A stretch of 64,000 nt of DNA from Geodermatophilus africanus (GCF_900107105.1 NZ_FNOT01000005.1:352320-416319); one strand, 5' to 3'. Positions 7,994 to 21,294 are shown, counted from the first letter of the stretch. Numbers and translations: made by a program. Notes: a model not told the origin generated them from the letters alone.

Positions 7994-9161
7994 ACACAGC
8001 GCTGCTCGTCCTGGAGGACGGCAGGACCTTCCGCGGGGAGGCCTACGGCGCGGTCGGGACGACGCTGGGCGAGGCGGTGTTCGCCACCGGGATGACCGGC
8101 TACCAGGAGACGCTGACCGACCCCAGCTACGCGCGCCAGATCGTGGTGATGACCGCCCCGCACATCGGCAACACCGGGGTCAACGAGGAGGACGACGAGA
8201 GCCGCCGCATCTGGGTGGCCGGCTTCGTCGTCCGCGACCCCGCCCGCCGCCCGGCGAACTGGCGCGCCACCGGCACCCTGGACGACGCCCTGGCCGGCCA
8301 GGGCGTCGTCGGCATCAGCGGGATCGACACCCGCGCGCTGACCCGGCACCTGCGCGAGCGCGGCGCCATGCGCGCCGGCATCAGCAGCGAGGGCCTCCCG
8401 GCCGAGGAGCTGCTGGCACGGGTGCGCGCGTCGGAGAGCATGAGCGGTGCGGACCTCGCGCCGTCGGTCACCGCCAACGACCCCTACGTCGTCCCGGCGG
8501 TGGGGGAGCAGCGGTACACGATCGCCGCGCTCGACCTCGGCATCAAGACCGCCACCCCGCGGTACCTGGCCGAGCTGGGCGTCGAGACGCACGTGCTGCC
8601 GGCCACGGCCACCGCCGAGGACCTGCTCGCCGCCGGCCCCGACGGCGTGTTCCTCTCCAACGGCCCGGGCGACCCCGCGGCCGCCGACTACGCGGTCGCG
8701 GCGGTGCGCGGGGTGCTGGACGCCCGCCGTCCGCTGTTCGGCATCTGCTTCGGCAACCAGATCCTCGGCCGCGCGCTGGGCCTGGGCACCTACAAGCTGC
8801 GCTTCGGCCACCGCGGGCTCAACCAGCCGGTGCTCGACCGGGTCAGCGGCACCGTCCGGGTGACCAGCCACAACCACGGCTTCGCCGTCGACGCCCCGCT
8901 CGACCGGGCCACCGACACCCCCTACGGGCGGGTCGAGGTCAGCCACGTCGGGCTCAACGACGACGTCGTCGAGGGGCTGCGCTGCCTCGACGTCCCGGCG
9001 TTCAGCGTGCAGTTCCACCCCGAGTCGGCGGCCGGGCCGCACGACGCCGCCCCGCTGTTCCAGCGGTTCGTCGACCTCATGGAGACCGCCCGCACCGGGG
9101 ACGCGCAGGCCGGGGGGCCGCCGCCGCAGGTCGAGCACAGCACCGCGGAGAAGAGCGCCTG

Positions 9162-9162
<1 letters not shown>
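7990..9162 (+). CDS. carA: Carbamoyl-phosphate synthase small (glutaminase) subunit
   Basis: A 390-aa CarA, the class I glutamine amidotransferase subunit that hydrolyses glutamine and channels ammonia to CarB. The N-terminal domain has [21 protein letters not shown]. The amidotransferase triad is in [17 protein letters not shown] (nucleophile Cys) and [13 protein letters not shown] (His, Glu). GTG 7990 lies at the very end of a bridging repeat; homology begins with TALLVLEDG. The stop overlaps the carB start (TGATG). Confidence 0.97.
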
Positions 9163-12460
<3,298 letters not shown>

Positions 12461-12464
<4 letters not shown>

Positions 12465-13816
12465 GCGCCACGGCCGTCGTGCGGGCGGAGCTGGTCGCCC
12501 GCGGGCTGGTCGCCGGCCTGCCCGAGGCGTTCCTCGCCGGGGTGACCCGCTTCGCGCGCCCGCCGCAGCCCGAGCTCGACGCCCTGGCCGCGGCGGCCCG
12601 GGGGCTGGCCGGGCGGCTGGCCGCCGGGGACCTCGGGGACGACGACCTGCCGCTGCTGACCCGGGTGCTCTTCCTCGCCGGCCACGCGGGCGTGCTCGCC
12701 GGGGCCGGGGTGCCCACCCCGGCCTACGACGTCCTCCGCTCCTACCGGGACAACCTGACCACCCCGGTGGGGCCGCGCCTGGCGCGGCGTCCGGTCGCCG
12801 GCGGACGGCGCTGGCGGGTGCTGGGCCGCGACGTCGGCTTCCCGATCGGCGTACCCGCCTGCGTGCTCAACGGCGGCGAGGAGTGGGTCCGCCACTTCGC
12901 GGCCAACGGCTACAGCGTGCTGACCTACAAGACCGTCCGCAGCCGCGCGCACGAGCCCAACGCCCAGCCCAACTGGGTGTTCGCGGCACGGCAGACGCAG
13001 CCGCTGCCCCCGGGCGCGGCGGCGGAGGTCACCGCCGATCCGTGGGACTGGGTGCCGCCGGGGTCACCGGAGGTCAGCACGGTCAACTCCTTCGGCGTTC
13101 CGTCACCGGCGCCCGACGAGTGGATGGCCGACCTCGAGCGCTCGCTGGCCGCCGTCGACGACGACCAACTGCTGCTGGTCAGCGTCATGGGGGAGGCCGA
13201 CGCGGCGACCGGCCTGGTCGAGGACTTCGCCCGCACCGCGCTATTGGCGCAGGAGGCCGGCGCGACCGTCGTCGAGCTCAACCTCTCCTGCCCCAACACG
13301 CTCGATCCCGCGGCGTCCGGGGTGCGGCCGCCGCTGTGCCTGGACGCCGACGCGACCGTCGCCGTCGTCGAGGGCGTGCGCCGCGCGCTCGACGACCGCA
13401 CCGCGCTGGTCGCCAAGCTCTCCTGGCTCGACGCGCCCCGGCTGGCCGCGCTCGCGCCCCGGCTGGCACCGCTGGTCGAGGGCGTCGCGGGCATCAACAC
13501 GCTGCAGAGCCGGGTGCGGCGCAGCGACGGCGAGCCCACCTTCCCCGGCCGGGAGCTGGCCGGGCTGTCCGGGGCCGCGGTGCGCGACTCCGCGCTGGAC
13601 TTCACCCGCCGGCTGGTCGCCCTGCGCGAGGCCGGCGGCCGGCACTTCGACGTCCTGGCCATGGGCGGGGTGACCGACCCGGCGTCGTTCGCGGCGCTCC
13701 ACGACGCCGGTGCCGACGCCGTGCAATCGGCCTCGGGCGCCTTCGCCGACCCGTTCCTCGGCCGCGACTGCATCGCCGCGTACGGCGGCACCCTGCCGCG
13801 GTCGGTGGCACGGTGA
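12461..13816 (+). CDS. Divergent dihydroorotate dehydrogenase-like flavoprotein
   Basis: A 451-aa protein between carB and pyrF, where pyrD normally sits. Residues about 115-451 match the DHOD TIM barrel: TYKTVR (158-ish), VNSFGVPSP (209-217), [10 protein letters not shown] with Cys277 where class 1 enzymes have the catalytic Cys and class 2 have Ser, VAKLSWLD (Lys319), and [10 protein letters not shown] for flavin phosphate. About 115 N-terminal residues precede the barrel, more than usual, and form no recognisable domain or membrane helix. The position and residues argue for oxidation of dihydroorotate to orotate, but it does not look like the quinone-dependent class 2 PyrD typical of actinobacteria. 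The electron acceptor is unknown. Start and stop overlap both neighbours by 4 nt. Confidence 0.78.
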
Positions 13817-14625
13817 CAGCGCCGTTCGGTCAGCGGCTGGCCGACGCCGTCACCGCGCGCGGGCCGCTGTGCGTGGGCATCGACCCGCACGGGGCGCTGC
13901 TGGAGCGCTGGGGCCTGCCCGACGACCCCGAGGGCCTGGCCCGCTTCACCGGCGCCGTCGTCGACGCCCTGGCCGGCACCGTCGCCGTCCTCAAGCCGCA
14001 GCTGGCCTTCTACGAGCGGCACGGCTCGCGGGGCCTGGCCGTGCTGGAGGACGGCGTCGCCCGCGCCCGGGCCGCCGGTGCGCTGGTGCTGCTCGACGCC
14101 AAGCGCGGGGACATCGGCTCGACGATGGACGGCTACGCCGGCTACCTGCGTCCCGACCACCCGATGGCCGCCGACGCCCTGACCGTCAGCCCCTACCTCG
14201 GCCCCGGCTCGCTGCAGCCGGCCGTCGATGCCGCTCGGCGGCACGGCGGCGGGCTGTTCGTGCTGGCCCGCACCTCCAACCCGGACGCCGGCTCGCTGCA
14301 GCACGCGGTCGTGGACGGGCGGTCGGTCGCGCAGGTCGTCGTCGACACCGTGCGGGCGTGGAACGCGGCCGACGCGTCCGGCTCCTTCGGCGTCGTCATC
14401 GGGGCCACGCTGCCCGAGCTGGACGTCGACCTCACCGGCCTCGGCGGTCCGGTGCTCGCCCCCGGGCTGGGTGCCCAGGGCGGGTCGGTGGCCGACCTGC
14501 GCCGGCTGTTCGACCGCGGCACCACCGTCGTGCCGGCCGTGTCCCGGGACGTGCTCGCCGCGGGCCCCGACCGGGCCGGGCTGCGCGCCGCCGCCGAGCG
14601 GTGGGCCGCGGCGCTGGCCGGCTGA
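13813..14625 (+). CDS. pyrF: Orotidine 5'-phosphate decarboxylase (mycobacterial type)
   Basis: A 270-aa OMP decarboxylase, the last step to UMP. The catalytic motif is LLDAKRGDIGSTMDGYA (Asp/Lys/Asp), with GIDPH near the N-terminus and APGLGAQGGS and VPAVSRDVL phosphate-binding loops; these are hallmarks of the longer PyrF subgroup of mycobacteria and relatives. GTG 13813 overlaps the previous stop (GTGA). It is the last gene of the pyr operon; no clear strong terminator follows. Confidence 0.96.
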   Translation: MTAPFGQRLADAVTARGPLCVGIDPHGALLERWGLPDDPEGLARFTGAVVDALAGTVAVLKPQLAFYERHGSRGLAVLEDGVARARAAGALVLLDAKRGDIGSTMDGYAGYLRPDHPMAADALTVSPYLGPGSLQPAVDAARRHGGGLFVLARTSNPDAGSLQHAVVDGRSVAQVVVDTVRAWNAADASGSFGVVIGATLPELDVDLTGLGGPVLAPGLGAQGGSVADLRRLFDRGTTVVPAVSRDVLAAGPDRAGLRAAAERWAAALAG

Positions 14626-15053
14626 GTCGGCAGGTGTCCCGGGTCGTACCCGTCGCCGGTCCCGGGCTGCCCACCCCCGGGGGAGGGTCGCCGACAGGGC
14701 GCCCGGTCCACTGCTGAACCGGCCGGTCCGGGCGTTCACCAGCGCGTTCACACCGGCCCCCGGCGTGTCGGACCCGGCGTGTCCGGCGCGCCGCTCGTCG
14801 GGACGGCCCGGTGCCCGACCGCCTGCCGGGCGCCGCTGACCTGCGGGGATGACCGACCGTGACCCCCCGCGGTGACCGTCGGTCACGATTGGCTCACCGA
14901 ATGCGGGAAACCCGGGGTTCAGACCCGCGTGACCTGCGCATATACCTGGAGCTAGGTTGGCCGCAGGCTCAGCAGTGAGTCCTGTCCCCGACACAGCCCG
15001 AGCCCCCGCCGGCCGATCGGATGGCCGGCGACGACGACAGATTGGGTCGCACG
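14626..15053. other. Gene-free stretch ahead of mihF
   Basis: I see no credible coding frame in these 428 bases. The left part is GC-rich with several weak dyads, and 14848-14889 holds TGACCGAC and GTCGGTCA arms that could pair. The right part (14880-14990) is noticeably less GC-rich than its surroundings, as expected for a promoter region, and contains the candidate promoter listed separately. Confidence 0.5.
14930..14958 (+). promoter_or_regulatory. Candidate promoter for mihF-gmk-rpoZ
   Basis: TGACCT (14930-14935) and TAGGTT (14953-14958) are separated by 17 nt and resemble the -35 and -10 of a principal actinobacterial sigma promoter. They lie about 95 nt ahead of the mihF ATG in the locally AT-richer segment. 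Found by eye; no transcript evidence. Confidence 0.35.
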
Positions 15054-15404
15054 ATGCCCCTCCCTGACCTGTCCCCCGAGCAACGTGCCGCCGCGCTCGA
15101 GAAGGCGGCGGCCGCCCGCAAGGCCCGTGCCGAGCTGCGCGAGCGGCTCAAGAGCAAGGGCGCCACGGTCGGTGACGTCCTGCGCCAGGGCGAGACCGAC
15201 GAGGTGATCGGCAAGATGCGGGTCTCCGCGGTCCTCGAGTCCCTGCCCGGGGTGGGTAAGGCCCGGGCTGCGAAGATCATGGAGCGGCTCGAGATCTCCC
15301 CGACCCGCCGGGTGCGCGGTCTGGGTGCCAACCAGCGCCGGGCCCTCGAGACGGAGTTCGGCGGCGAGAAGGTCCCCGCCGAGCAGGTCTCCGTCGAGGG
15401 CTGA
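15054..15404 (+). CDS. mihF: Actinobacterial integration host factor (mIHF)
   Basis: A 116-aa orthologue of mycobacterial mIHF and Streptomyces sIHF, a nucleoid-associated DNA-binding protein unrelated to E. coli IHF. It begins [18 protein letters not shown], then an Arg/Lys-rich helix ([12 protein letters not shown]). The helix-two-turn-helix region is [20 protein letters not shown] followed by [18 protein letters not shown], the family's most conserved part. I chose ATG 15054 because homology starts there; ATG 15021 is in frame but extends outside the family. It is the first gene of the usual mihF-gmk-rpoZ-coaBC-metK-priA run. Confidence 0.95.
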   Translation: MPLPDLSPEQRAAALEKAAAARKARAELRERLKSKGATVGDVLRQGETDEVIGKMRVSAVLESLPGVGKARAAKIMERLEISPTRRVRGLGANQRRALETEFGGEKVPAEQVSVEG

Positions 15405-15444
15405 CCCGCAGGACCAGGCACCCGGAGGTCGAGGACGACGACGC

Positions 15445-16056
15445 GTGGCAGCTGCTGTCCCGGAGCACGCCCCGGCACGGCTGACCGTGCTCTCCGGTCC
15501 CTCGGGGGTCGGCAAGGGCACGGTCGTGGCGGAGGTCCGGCGCCGGCACCCCGACGTGTGGGTGTCGGTGTCGGCCACCACCCGCGGGCGCCGGCCCGGT
15601 GAGGTCGACGGGGTGCACTACCACTTCGTCAGCGACGCCGAGTTCGACCGGTTGGTCGCCGAGGACGGCCTGCTCGAGTGGGCCGAGTACGCCGGCAACC
15701 GCTACGGCACGCCGGCCGGCCCGGTGCGGGAGCAACTCGCCACCGGGCGACCGGCGCTGCTCGAGATCGAGCTCCAGGGCGCGCGGCAGGTCCGGGCCCG
15801 CGACGCCGACGCCCAGCTGGTGTTCCTGGCGCCCCCGTCCTGGAGCGAGCTGGTGAGCCGGCTCGCCGGCCGCGGCTCCGAGCCCCCGGCGGTCCAGGAG
15901 GAGCGACTGCGCATCGCGCAGGCCGAGCTGGACGCTGCCGGGGAGTTCGACGTGGTGGTCATCAACGACGACGTGGCCCGGGCTGCCGACGAGTTGGTAG
16001 GATTGCTGACTGCGCCGTCGCCCGGGTCCCTCCGGAGCAGCGGCGCCCACGAGTAG
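15445..16056 (+). CDS. gmk: Guanylate kinase
   Basis: A 203-aa nucleoside monophosphate kinase making GDP from GMP. The P-loop is [11 protein letters not shown], followed by the GMP-binding segment [22 protein letters not shown] and the [15 protein letters not shown] region. GTG 15445 is supported by GAGGA ten bases upstream, and homology begins shortly after. Guanylate kinase next to rpoZ is common across bacteria. Confidence 0.95.
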   Translation: MAAAVPEHAPARLTVLSGPSGVGKGTVVAEVRRRHPDVWVSVSATTRGRRPGEVDGVHYHFVSDAEFDRLVAEDGLLEWAEYAGNRYGTPAGPVREQLATGRPALLEIELQGARQVRARDADAQLVFLAPPSWSELVSRLAGRGSEPPAVQEERLRIAQAELDAAGEFDVVVINDDVARAADELVGLLTAPSPGSLRSSGAHE

Positions 16057-16110
16057 CGGATGGCCCGGCCACGCCGCCCCGCTGAACCGATCTGAGGAGC
16101 ACGCCCGCCC

Positions 16111-16372
16111 GTGTCCGGAGTCGCACCCGCCCCCGAGGGCATCACCAACCCGCCGATCGACGAGCTGCTCGAGCGCACGAGCAGCAAGTACGGCCTGGTG
16201 ATCTTCGCCGCCAAGCGCGCGCCAGATCAACGCCTACTACAGCCAGCTCTCCGAGGGCCTGCTGGAGTACGTCGGCCCGCTGGTCGACACCGCCCCGCAG
16301 GAGAAGCCGCTCTCCATCGCGCTGCGCGAGATCAACGAGGGTCTGCTCACCCACACCGCCGGCGAGAACTGA
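16111..16372 (+). pseudogene. rpoZ: RNA polymerase omega subunit, frameshifted
   Basis: The N-terminal 36 codons ([20 protein letters not shown]..., [12 protein letters not shown]) are a normal omega subunit. The frame is then lost in the GC-repeat tract at 16215-16222. Two missing bases there would restore [10 protein letters not shown], and the rest ([29 protein letters not shown]) is then read to the TGA at 16370-16372, giving 87 aa, a normal length. As written the product is only about a third omega and runs on in the wrong frame. Omega stabilises the RNAP beta' subunit and is often dispensable. Either a sequencing/assembly slip or a real inactivation would explain this. Confidence 0.85.
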
Positions 16373-16486
16373 GGCCCCGTCCCGGGTCCCGCCCCGAGCT
16401 TGCGAATGGTGGGGAGGACGGGGTCCTTCTACTCGCCCCCCGCCACTCGCGAGCTCGCGGCGGGACCCTGCGACGGGGCCGTTCCA
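16373..16486. repeat. Compound palindromic 3'-end element (copy 2)
   Basis: This begins at the rpoZ stop. Arms GGCCCCGTCC (16373-16382) and GGACGGGGTCC (16416-16426) bracket one palindrome. A second, partial copy follows at about 16434-16486, with CCGCCACTCGCGAGC and GGGACCCTGCGACGG as its parts. The halves look like two family members joined end to end. It would terminate transcription after rpoZ. Confidence 0.65.
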
Positions 16487-16500
16487 GTCCCTTGCGAGTG

Positions 16501-16526
16501 ACGCCCCCGGCCGGTGCCGGGGGCGT
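16501..16526 (+). terminator. Hairpin terminator before coaBC
   Basis: ACGCCCCCGG (16501-16510) pairs perfectly with CCGGGGGCGT (16517-16526) around a 6-nt loop, and CGTCGTGTCT follows. It sits 28 nt before the coaBC start, so it probably ends rpoZ transcripts rather than the whole cluster. Confidence 0.65.
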
Positions 16527-16553
16527 CGTCGTGTCTGGGGGAGGATCGAGCGC

Positions 16554-17765
16554 ATGAGCCGCATCGTGCTGGGCGTCGCCGGGGGCGTGGCCGCGTACAA
16601 GGCCGCCCTGCTGGTGCGCGCCTTCACCGAGTCCGGGCACGACGTCCGCGTCGTCCCCACGGCGGCCGCCCTGCACTTCGTCGGCGCGGCCACCTTCGAG
16701 GCGCTGTCGGGCCACCCGGTCACCACCGACGTGTGGTCCGACGTCGACGAGGTGGCCCACGTCCGCATCGGCCAGACCGCCGACCTCGTCGTCGTCGCGC
16801 CGGCCACCGCCGACCTGCTGGCCCGCGCCGCCGCCGGCCGGGCCGACGACCTGCTCACCGCGAGCCTGCTCACCGCCTCCTGCCCGGTGGTGTTCGCCCC
16901 GGCCATGCACACCGAGATGTGGCTGCACCCGGCCACCCAGGACAACGTGGCCACGCTGCGCCGGCGCGGCGCGATCGTGCTGCCGCCGGCCGTCGGCCGC
17001 CTCACCGGCCCGGACTCCGGCCCCGGCCGGCTGCCCGAACCCGCCGACATCGCCGCGCTCGCCTCCGTCGTGCTGGCCGCCGGCCCCGCCGCGCTCGCCG
17101 CGGACCTGGCCGGCCGCCGCGTCGTCATCAGCGCCGGGGGCACCCGCGAGCCCCTGGACCCGGTGCGCTACCTGGGCAACCGCTCGTCGGGCAAGCAGGG
17201 CTGGGCGCTGGCCCGGGTCGCCGCCGCCCGCGGTGCCGAGGTGGTGCTGGTCGCCGCCAACGTGGAGCTGCCGCCGCCCTTCGGCGTCCGCGTCGTCCCG
17301 GTCGGCACCGCCGAGGAGCTGCGGACGGCGATGGTGGCCGAATCGGCGGACGCCGACGTCGTCGTCATGGCCGCCGCGGTCGCCGACTTCCGGCCCGCCT
17401 CGGTCGCGTCGACCAAGCTCAAGAAGGACAGCGCGGCCGAGCCCGACGCCGTCCCGCTGGTGCGCAACCCCGACGTCCTCGCCGAGCTGGTCACCAAGCG
17501 GCCCGCCGGTCAGCTGGTCGTCGGCTTCGCCGCCGAGACGGGGGACGACGAGGCCGACGTCCTCACCCACGCCCGCGCGAAGCTCGCCCGCAAGGGCTGC
17601 GACCTGCTCGTGGTCAACGACGTCTCGCAGGGCCGGGTGTTCGGCCGCGCCGACAACGCCGCCGTCGTCCTGGCCGCCGACGGCACCGCCACCGAGCTGC
17701 CCGAGGGCAGCAAGGACGCCGTGGCCGCCGGCGTCTGGGACGTCGTCGGCCCCTGCCTGGCCTGA
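16554..17765 (+). CDS. coaBC: Bifunctional phosphopantothenoylcysteine decarboxylase / phosphopantothenate-cysteine ligase
   Basis: A 403-aa CoaBC acting in coenzyme A synthesis. The N-terminal flavin decarboxylase half has [18 protein letters not shown], the substrate-binding PAMHTEMW and the conserved Cys just before it ([10 protein letters not shown]). The C-terminal ligase half has [20 protein letters not shown] and the dimerisation/CTP motifs KLKKDS, GFAAET and VVNDVS. Its ATG is preceded by GGGGGAGGA. The following 98 bases before metK hold nothing I can identify. Confidence 0.96.
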   Translation: MSRIVLGVAGGVAAYKAALLVRAFTESGHDVRVVPTAAALHFVGAATFEALSGHPVTTDVWSDVDEVAHVRIGQTADLVVVAPATADLLARAAAGRADDLLTASLLTASCPVVFAPAMHTEMWLHPATQDNVATLRRRGAIVLPPAVGRLTGPDSGPGRLPEPADIAALASVVLAAGPAALAADLAGRRVVISAGGTREPLDPVRYLGNRSSGKQGWALARVAAARGAEVVLVAANVELPPPFGVRVVPVGTAEELRTAMVAESADADVVVMAAAVADFRPASVASTKLKKDSAAEPDAVPLVRNPDVLAELVTKRPAGQLVVGFAAETGDDEADVLTHARAKLARKGCDLLVVNDVSQGRVFGRADNAAVVLAADGTATELPEGSKDAVAAGVWDVVGPCLA

Positions 17766-17863
17766 GGCCGACCCCGGCGCGGGCGCGCGCCGGTAACGTG
17801 CACCCGACGAGACGTCCACCCCCGGGCGCCCACCCCACCGTTCCCGACCCCAGGGAGTACCGC

Positions 17864-19060
17864 GTGTCACGCCGCCTCTTCACGTCCGAGTCGGTGACCG
17901 AGGGCCACCCGGACAAGATCGCCGACCAGATCAGCGACTCCATCCTCGACGCGATGCTCGCGCAGGACCCGCGCAGCCGCGTGGCGGTCGAGACCCTGAT
18001 CACCACCGGTCAGGTGCACATCGCGGGTGAGGTCACCACCGCCGGGTACGTCGACATCGCCGACATCGTCCGGAAGACCGTGCTCGGCATCGGCTACGAC
18101 TCCTCCCGCAAGGGCTTCGACGGTGCCTCCTGCGGGGTCAGCGTCTCCATCGGCGCGCAGTCGCCGGACATCGCCCAGGGCGTCGACACCGCCTACGAGG
18201 CGCGCACCGCCGGGATCGCCGACGACGAGATCGAGCGGCAGGGCGCCGGCGACCAGGGCCTCATGTTCGGCTACGCCACCGACGAGACCCCCGAGCTCAT
18301 GCCGCTGCCCATCGCGCTGGCACACCGGCTCTCCCGCCGGCTCTCGACGGTCCGCAAGGACGGCTCGGTGCCCTACCTGCGGCCCGACGGCAAGACCCAG
18401 GTCACCGTCGTCTACGAGGACGACCGCCCGGTCGGCGTGGACACCGTGGTCGTCTCCTCGCAGCACGCCGAGGACATCTCGATCGAGCAGCTGCTCACCC
18501 CGGACGTGCAGGAGCTGGTCGTCGAGCCCGAGCTCGCCGCGCTCGGCCTGCCCACCGACGGCTACCGGCTGCTGGTCAACCCCACCGGCAAGTTCGTCAT
18601 CGGCGGCCCCATGGGCGACGCCGGGCTGACCGGCCGCAAGATCATCGTCGACACCTACGGCGGCATGGCCCGTCACGGCGGCGGGGCCTTCTCCGGCAAG
18701 GACCCGTCGAAGGTGGACCGCTCCGGCGCCTACGCGATGCGCTGGGTGGCCAAGAACGTCGTCGCCGCCGGGCTGGCCCGCCGCTGCGAGGTGCAGGTGG
18801 CCTACGCCATCGGTGCCGCGCACCCGGTCGGCCTGTTCGTCGAGACCTTCGGCACCGGCACGGTCGCCGACGACGTCCTGGAGAAGTCGATCGGCGCGGT
18901 CTTCGACCTGCGCCCCGGCGCCATCGTGCGCGACCTGGACCTGCTGCGCCCCATCTACGCCCCGACCGCCGCCTACGGCCACTTCGGCCGCACCGACGTC
19001 GAGCTGCCCTGGGAGCGGCTGGACCGCGTCGAGGCGCTGCGCTCGGCCGCGGGAGCCTGA
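17864..19060 (+). CDS. metK: S-adenosylmethionine synthetase
   Basis: A 398-aa MAT enzyme that makes SAM from ATP and methionine. It has [20 protein letters not shown] at the N-terminus, the methionine-binding [15 protein letters not shown] and the P-loop-like [19 protein letters not shown] 17864 follows CAGGGAG (17851-17857) at good spacing. I looked for a SAM riboswitch in the short upstream gap and saw none. Confidence 0.97.
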   Translation: MSRRLFTSESVTEGHPDKIADQISDSILDAMLAQDPRSRVAVETLITTGQVHIAGEVTTAGYVDIADIVRKTVLGIGYDSSRKGFDGASCGVSVSIGAQSPDIAQGVDTAYEARTAGIADDEIERQGAGDQGLMFGYATDETPELMPLPIALAHRLSRRLSTVRKDGSVPYLRPDGKTQVTVVYEDDRPVGVDTVVVSSQHAEDISIEQLLTPDVQELVVEPELAALGLPTDGYRLLVNPTGKFVIGGPMGDAGLTGRKIIVDTYGGMARHGGGAFSGKDPSKVDRSGAYAMRWVAKNVVAAGLARRCEVQVAYAIGAAHPVGLFVETFGTGTVADDVLEKSIGAVFDLRPGAIVRDLDLLRPIYAPTAAYGHFGRTDVELPWERLDRVEALRSAAGA

Positions 19061-19126
19061 AGGAGAACCACCTTCCTCCCACGCCTCGCTCGCTCGGCCC
19101 GGCGCCCTGCACGGGGGTCGTGCCAG
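19061..19126. repeat. Diverged palindromic 3'-end element (copy 3)
   Basis: This directly follows the metK stop. AAGGAGAACCACCTTCCTCC at the left and GCCCTGCACGGGGGTCGTGCC at the right resemble the ends of the other 3'-end elements, but the middle is more diverged. It is the least certain member of the family. Confidence 0.4.
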
Positions 19127-19238
19127 CACGTCACCGGCTCGGGGTGACCCTCGGGACGCCGGCCGCGGCTGCGCGGGGCCGTCGTACCCGGCGGGGACAC
19201 TGCCCGGAGACGACCCGCGCCGAACGGAGACCCCGCTG

Positions 19239-19296
19239 TCGAAGGACCCCGCCCCCCTCACCCCCCGCGAGCTCGGGGCGAGCCTCCGGGCGGGGC
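19239..19296 (+). repeat. Palindromic element at the priA 5' end (copy 4)
   Basis: By eye this matches about five in six bases of 34311-34367: GAAGGACCCCG, CCTCACCCC, GCGAGCTCGGGG, GCCTCCGG and CGGGG occur in the same order and spacing. It lies immediately before, or inside, the start of priA. If translation starts at CTG 19236, the element encodes SKDPAPLTPRELGASLRAGP. Confidence 0.65.
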
Positions 19297-19304
19297 CGAA
19301 GCGG

Positions 19305-21260
19305 GTGGCCCGGGTCGTCGTCGACGTGCCGCTGGCGCACCTGGACCGGCCCTTCGACTACGCCGTCCCCGACGAGATGGCCGACGAGGTGCGGGCCGGG
19401 TGCCGGGTGCGGGTGCGCTTCGCCGGGCAGCTCGTCGACGGGTTCGTGCTCGAGCTGACCGACGTGAGCGAGTCGGGGCGGAAGCTGGTGCCGCTGGCCA
19501 AGCTGGTCTCGGGCGAGCCGGTGCTCACCCCGGAGGTCGTCACGCTGGCCCGCGCGGTGGCCGAGCGCTGGGGCGGCACGGTGACCGACGTGCTGCGCCT
19601 GGCCGTCCCGCCGCGCCGGGTGGCGGCCGAGAAGCGCCCGCCCGCCGAGCCGCCCGCGCCCCCGCCACCCCCGGACCCGGCCGGCCTCGCCCGCTATCCG
19701 ACCGGCCCGGCGCTGCTCACCGCCGTCGCCGAGGGCCGCCCCGCCCGTGCGGTGTGGACGGCGCTGCCGGGAGAGGACTGGCCGGCGCGGCTGGTCGAGC
19801 TGTGCCAGGCCGCCCTCTCCGGGGGACGCGGCGCCCTGGTGGTGACGCCGGACGGCCGCGACCTCGACCGGCTGGCCGCCGCCGCGGAGGCCCGGCTGCC
19901 GCAGGGGTCGGTCGTCGTGCTGCGCGCCGACGCCGCCCCGGACGCCCGCTACCGCCGCTTCCTCGACGTCGTCCGCGGCACTGCCAAGGTGGTCCTCGGC
20001 ACCCGCGCCGCGGTCTACGCGCCGGTCGCCGACCTCGGGCTGGTCGCCCTCTGGGACGACGGTGACGACCTGCACGCCGAGCCCCGCGCGCCGTACGCGC
20101 ACGCCCGCGACGTGCTCGTGCACCGCGCCCACCTCGCCTACTGCGCGGCCGTCGTCGCCGCGACCGCGCGCAGCGCGGAGGCCCAGCTGCTGGTGGAGAG
20201 CGGCTGGGCGCACGAGCTGGCCGCCGACCGCGCCACCCTGCGCGCCGCCGCGCCACGGGTGCAGGCCCTGGGCGCCGACGCCGAGCTGGCCCGCGACCCC
20301 GCCGCCCGCACCGCCCGGCTACCCAGCCTCGCCCACCGCGTCGCCCGCCAGGCCCTCGCCGACGGCGCGCCGGTGCTCGTGCAGGTGCCGCGGGCCGGCT
20401 ACGCGCCCGGGCTGGCCTGTGACCGGTGCCGGGCGCCGGCCCGCTGCGCGGCCTGCTCCGGGCCGCTGGGCGTCGCGCCCACCCCCGGCTCGGGCGGGTC
20501 GCGGGTGCCGGCCTGCCGCTGGTGCGCCCGCCCCGCGGCGACGTTCGACTGCCCGCACTGCCGCGGCACCAAGCTGCGCGCCTCCGTCGTGGGCGCGGCC
20601 CGCACCGCGGAGGAGCTGGGACGCGCCTTTCCCGGCGCCGCGGTGCGGGTGTCCGGCCGCGGCTCCGGGGTGCTGCCGGTCGTGCCCGGCGGGCCGGCGC
20701 TGGTCGTCGCCACGCCGGGTGCCGAGCCGGTCGCCGAGGGCGGGTACGGCGCCGCGCTGCTGCTGGACTCCTGGGCGCTGCTCGGCCGGGCCGACCTGCG
20801 GGCGGGGGAGGAGACGCTGCGCCGGTGGGTGAACGCCGCCGGCCTCGTCCGCCCGGCCTCGGCCGGGGGGCAGGTCGTCGTCGCCGCCGACGCCGCGCAC
20901 CCCGTCGTCCAGGCGCTGGTCCGCTGGGACCCGGGGTGGCTGGCCGCCCGCGAGCTCGCCGACCGCCGCGAGCTCGGCTTCCCGCCGGTGACGCGGATGG
21001 CGGCGCTGACCGGGACGGCGGCGGCACTGGCGGAGTTCCTCGCGGCCGCCCGGCTGCCCGCCGACGCCGACCTGCTGGGCCCGGTCCCGGAGCCGCCGCG
21101 ACCCGGCCAGGAAGGTGAGCGGGAGCGCTACCTGGTGCGGGTGCCGCGGTCCGAGGGCGCGGCGCTGGCGCACGCGCTGGCCGAGGTGCAGGGCGTGCGC
21201 AGTGCGAAGAAGGCCCCGGAGCACGTCCGCGTGCAGCTGGACCCGCTCGACCTGGTCTGA
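19305..21260 (+). CDS. priA: PriA-like primosomal protein, helicase motifs lost
   Basis: A 651-aa PriA-family protein for replication restart. The 3'-DNA-binding domain is VARVVVDVPLAHLDRPFDYAVP. The zinc module has all eight cysteines as CDRC, CAAC, CRWC and CPHC (about 20416-20566). The Walker A GKT is absent (ALPGEDW instead), and the DEAH position reads WDDGDDLH, so ATP hydrolysis is unlikely, as known for actinobacterial PriA. GTG 19305 is the first standard start before the conserved domain. An upstream CTG at 19236 would add 23 residues encoded by a repeat. The gene closes the mihF-to-priA run. Confidence 0.85.
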   Translation: MARVVVDVPLAHLDRPFDYAVPDEMADEVRAGCRVRVRFAGQLVDGFVLELTDVSESGRKLVPLAKLVSGEPVLTPEVVTLARAVAERWGGTVTDVLRLAVPPRRVAAEKRPPAEPPAPPPPPDPAGLARYPTGPALLTAVAEGRPARAVWTALPGEDWPARLVELCQAALSGGRGALVVTPDGRDLDRLAAAAEARLPQGSVVVLRADAAPDARYRRFLDVVRGTAKVVLGTRAAVYAPVADLGLVALWDDGDDLHAEPRAPYAHARDVLVHRAHLAYCAAVVAATARSAEAQLLVESGWAHELAADRATLRAAAPRVQALGADAELARDPAARTARLPSLAHRVARQALADGAPVLVQVPRAGYAPGLACDRCRAPARCAACSGPLGVAPTPGSGGSRVPACRWCARPAATFDCPHCRGTKLRASVVGAARTAEELGRAFPGAAVRVSGRGSGVLPVVPGGPALVVATPGAEPVAEGGYGAALLLDSWALLGRADLRAGEETLRRWVNAAGLVRPASAGGQVVVAADAAHPVVQALVRWDPGWLAARELADRRELGFPPVTRMAALTGTAAALAEFLAAARLPADADLLGPVPEPPRPGQEGERERYLVRVPRSEGAALAHALAEVQGVRSAKKAPEHVRVQLDPLDLV

Positions 21261-21273
21261 CGGCGAGGCCCTC

Positions 21274-21294
21274 ACCCGCGGCCCTGACGCGGGT
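21274..21294 (+). terminator. Short hairpin after priA
   Basis: ACCCGCG (21274-21280) and CGCGGGT (21288-21294) form a 7-bp perfect stem around GCCCTGA, 13 nt after the priA stop. No U-tract follows. Confidence 0.45.

Noticed and set aside
17766-17863. Possible SAM riboswitch ahead of metK
   Set aside because: The 98-nt gap has no recognisable conserved core or pseudoknot of a SAM class; only ordinary GC-rich sequence.
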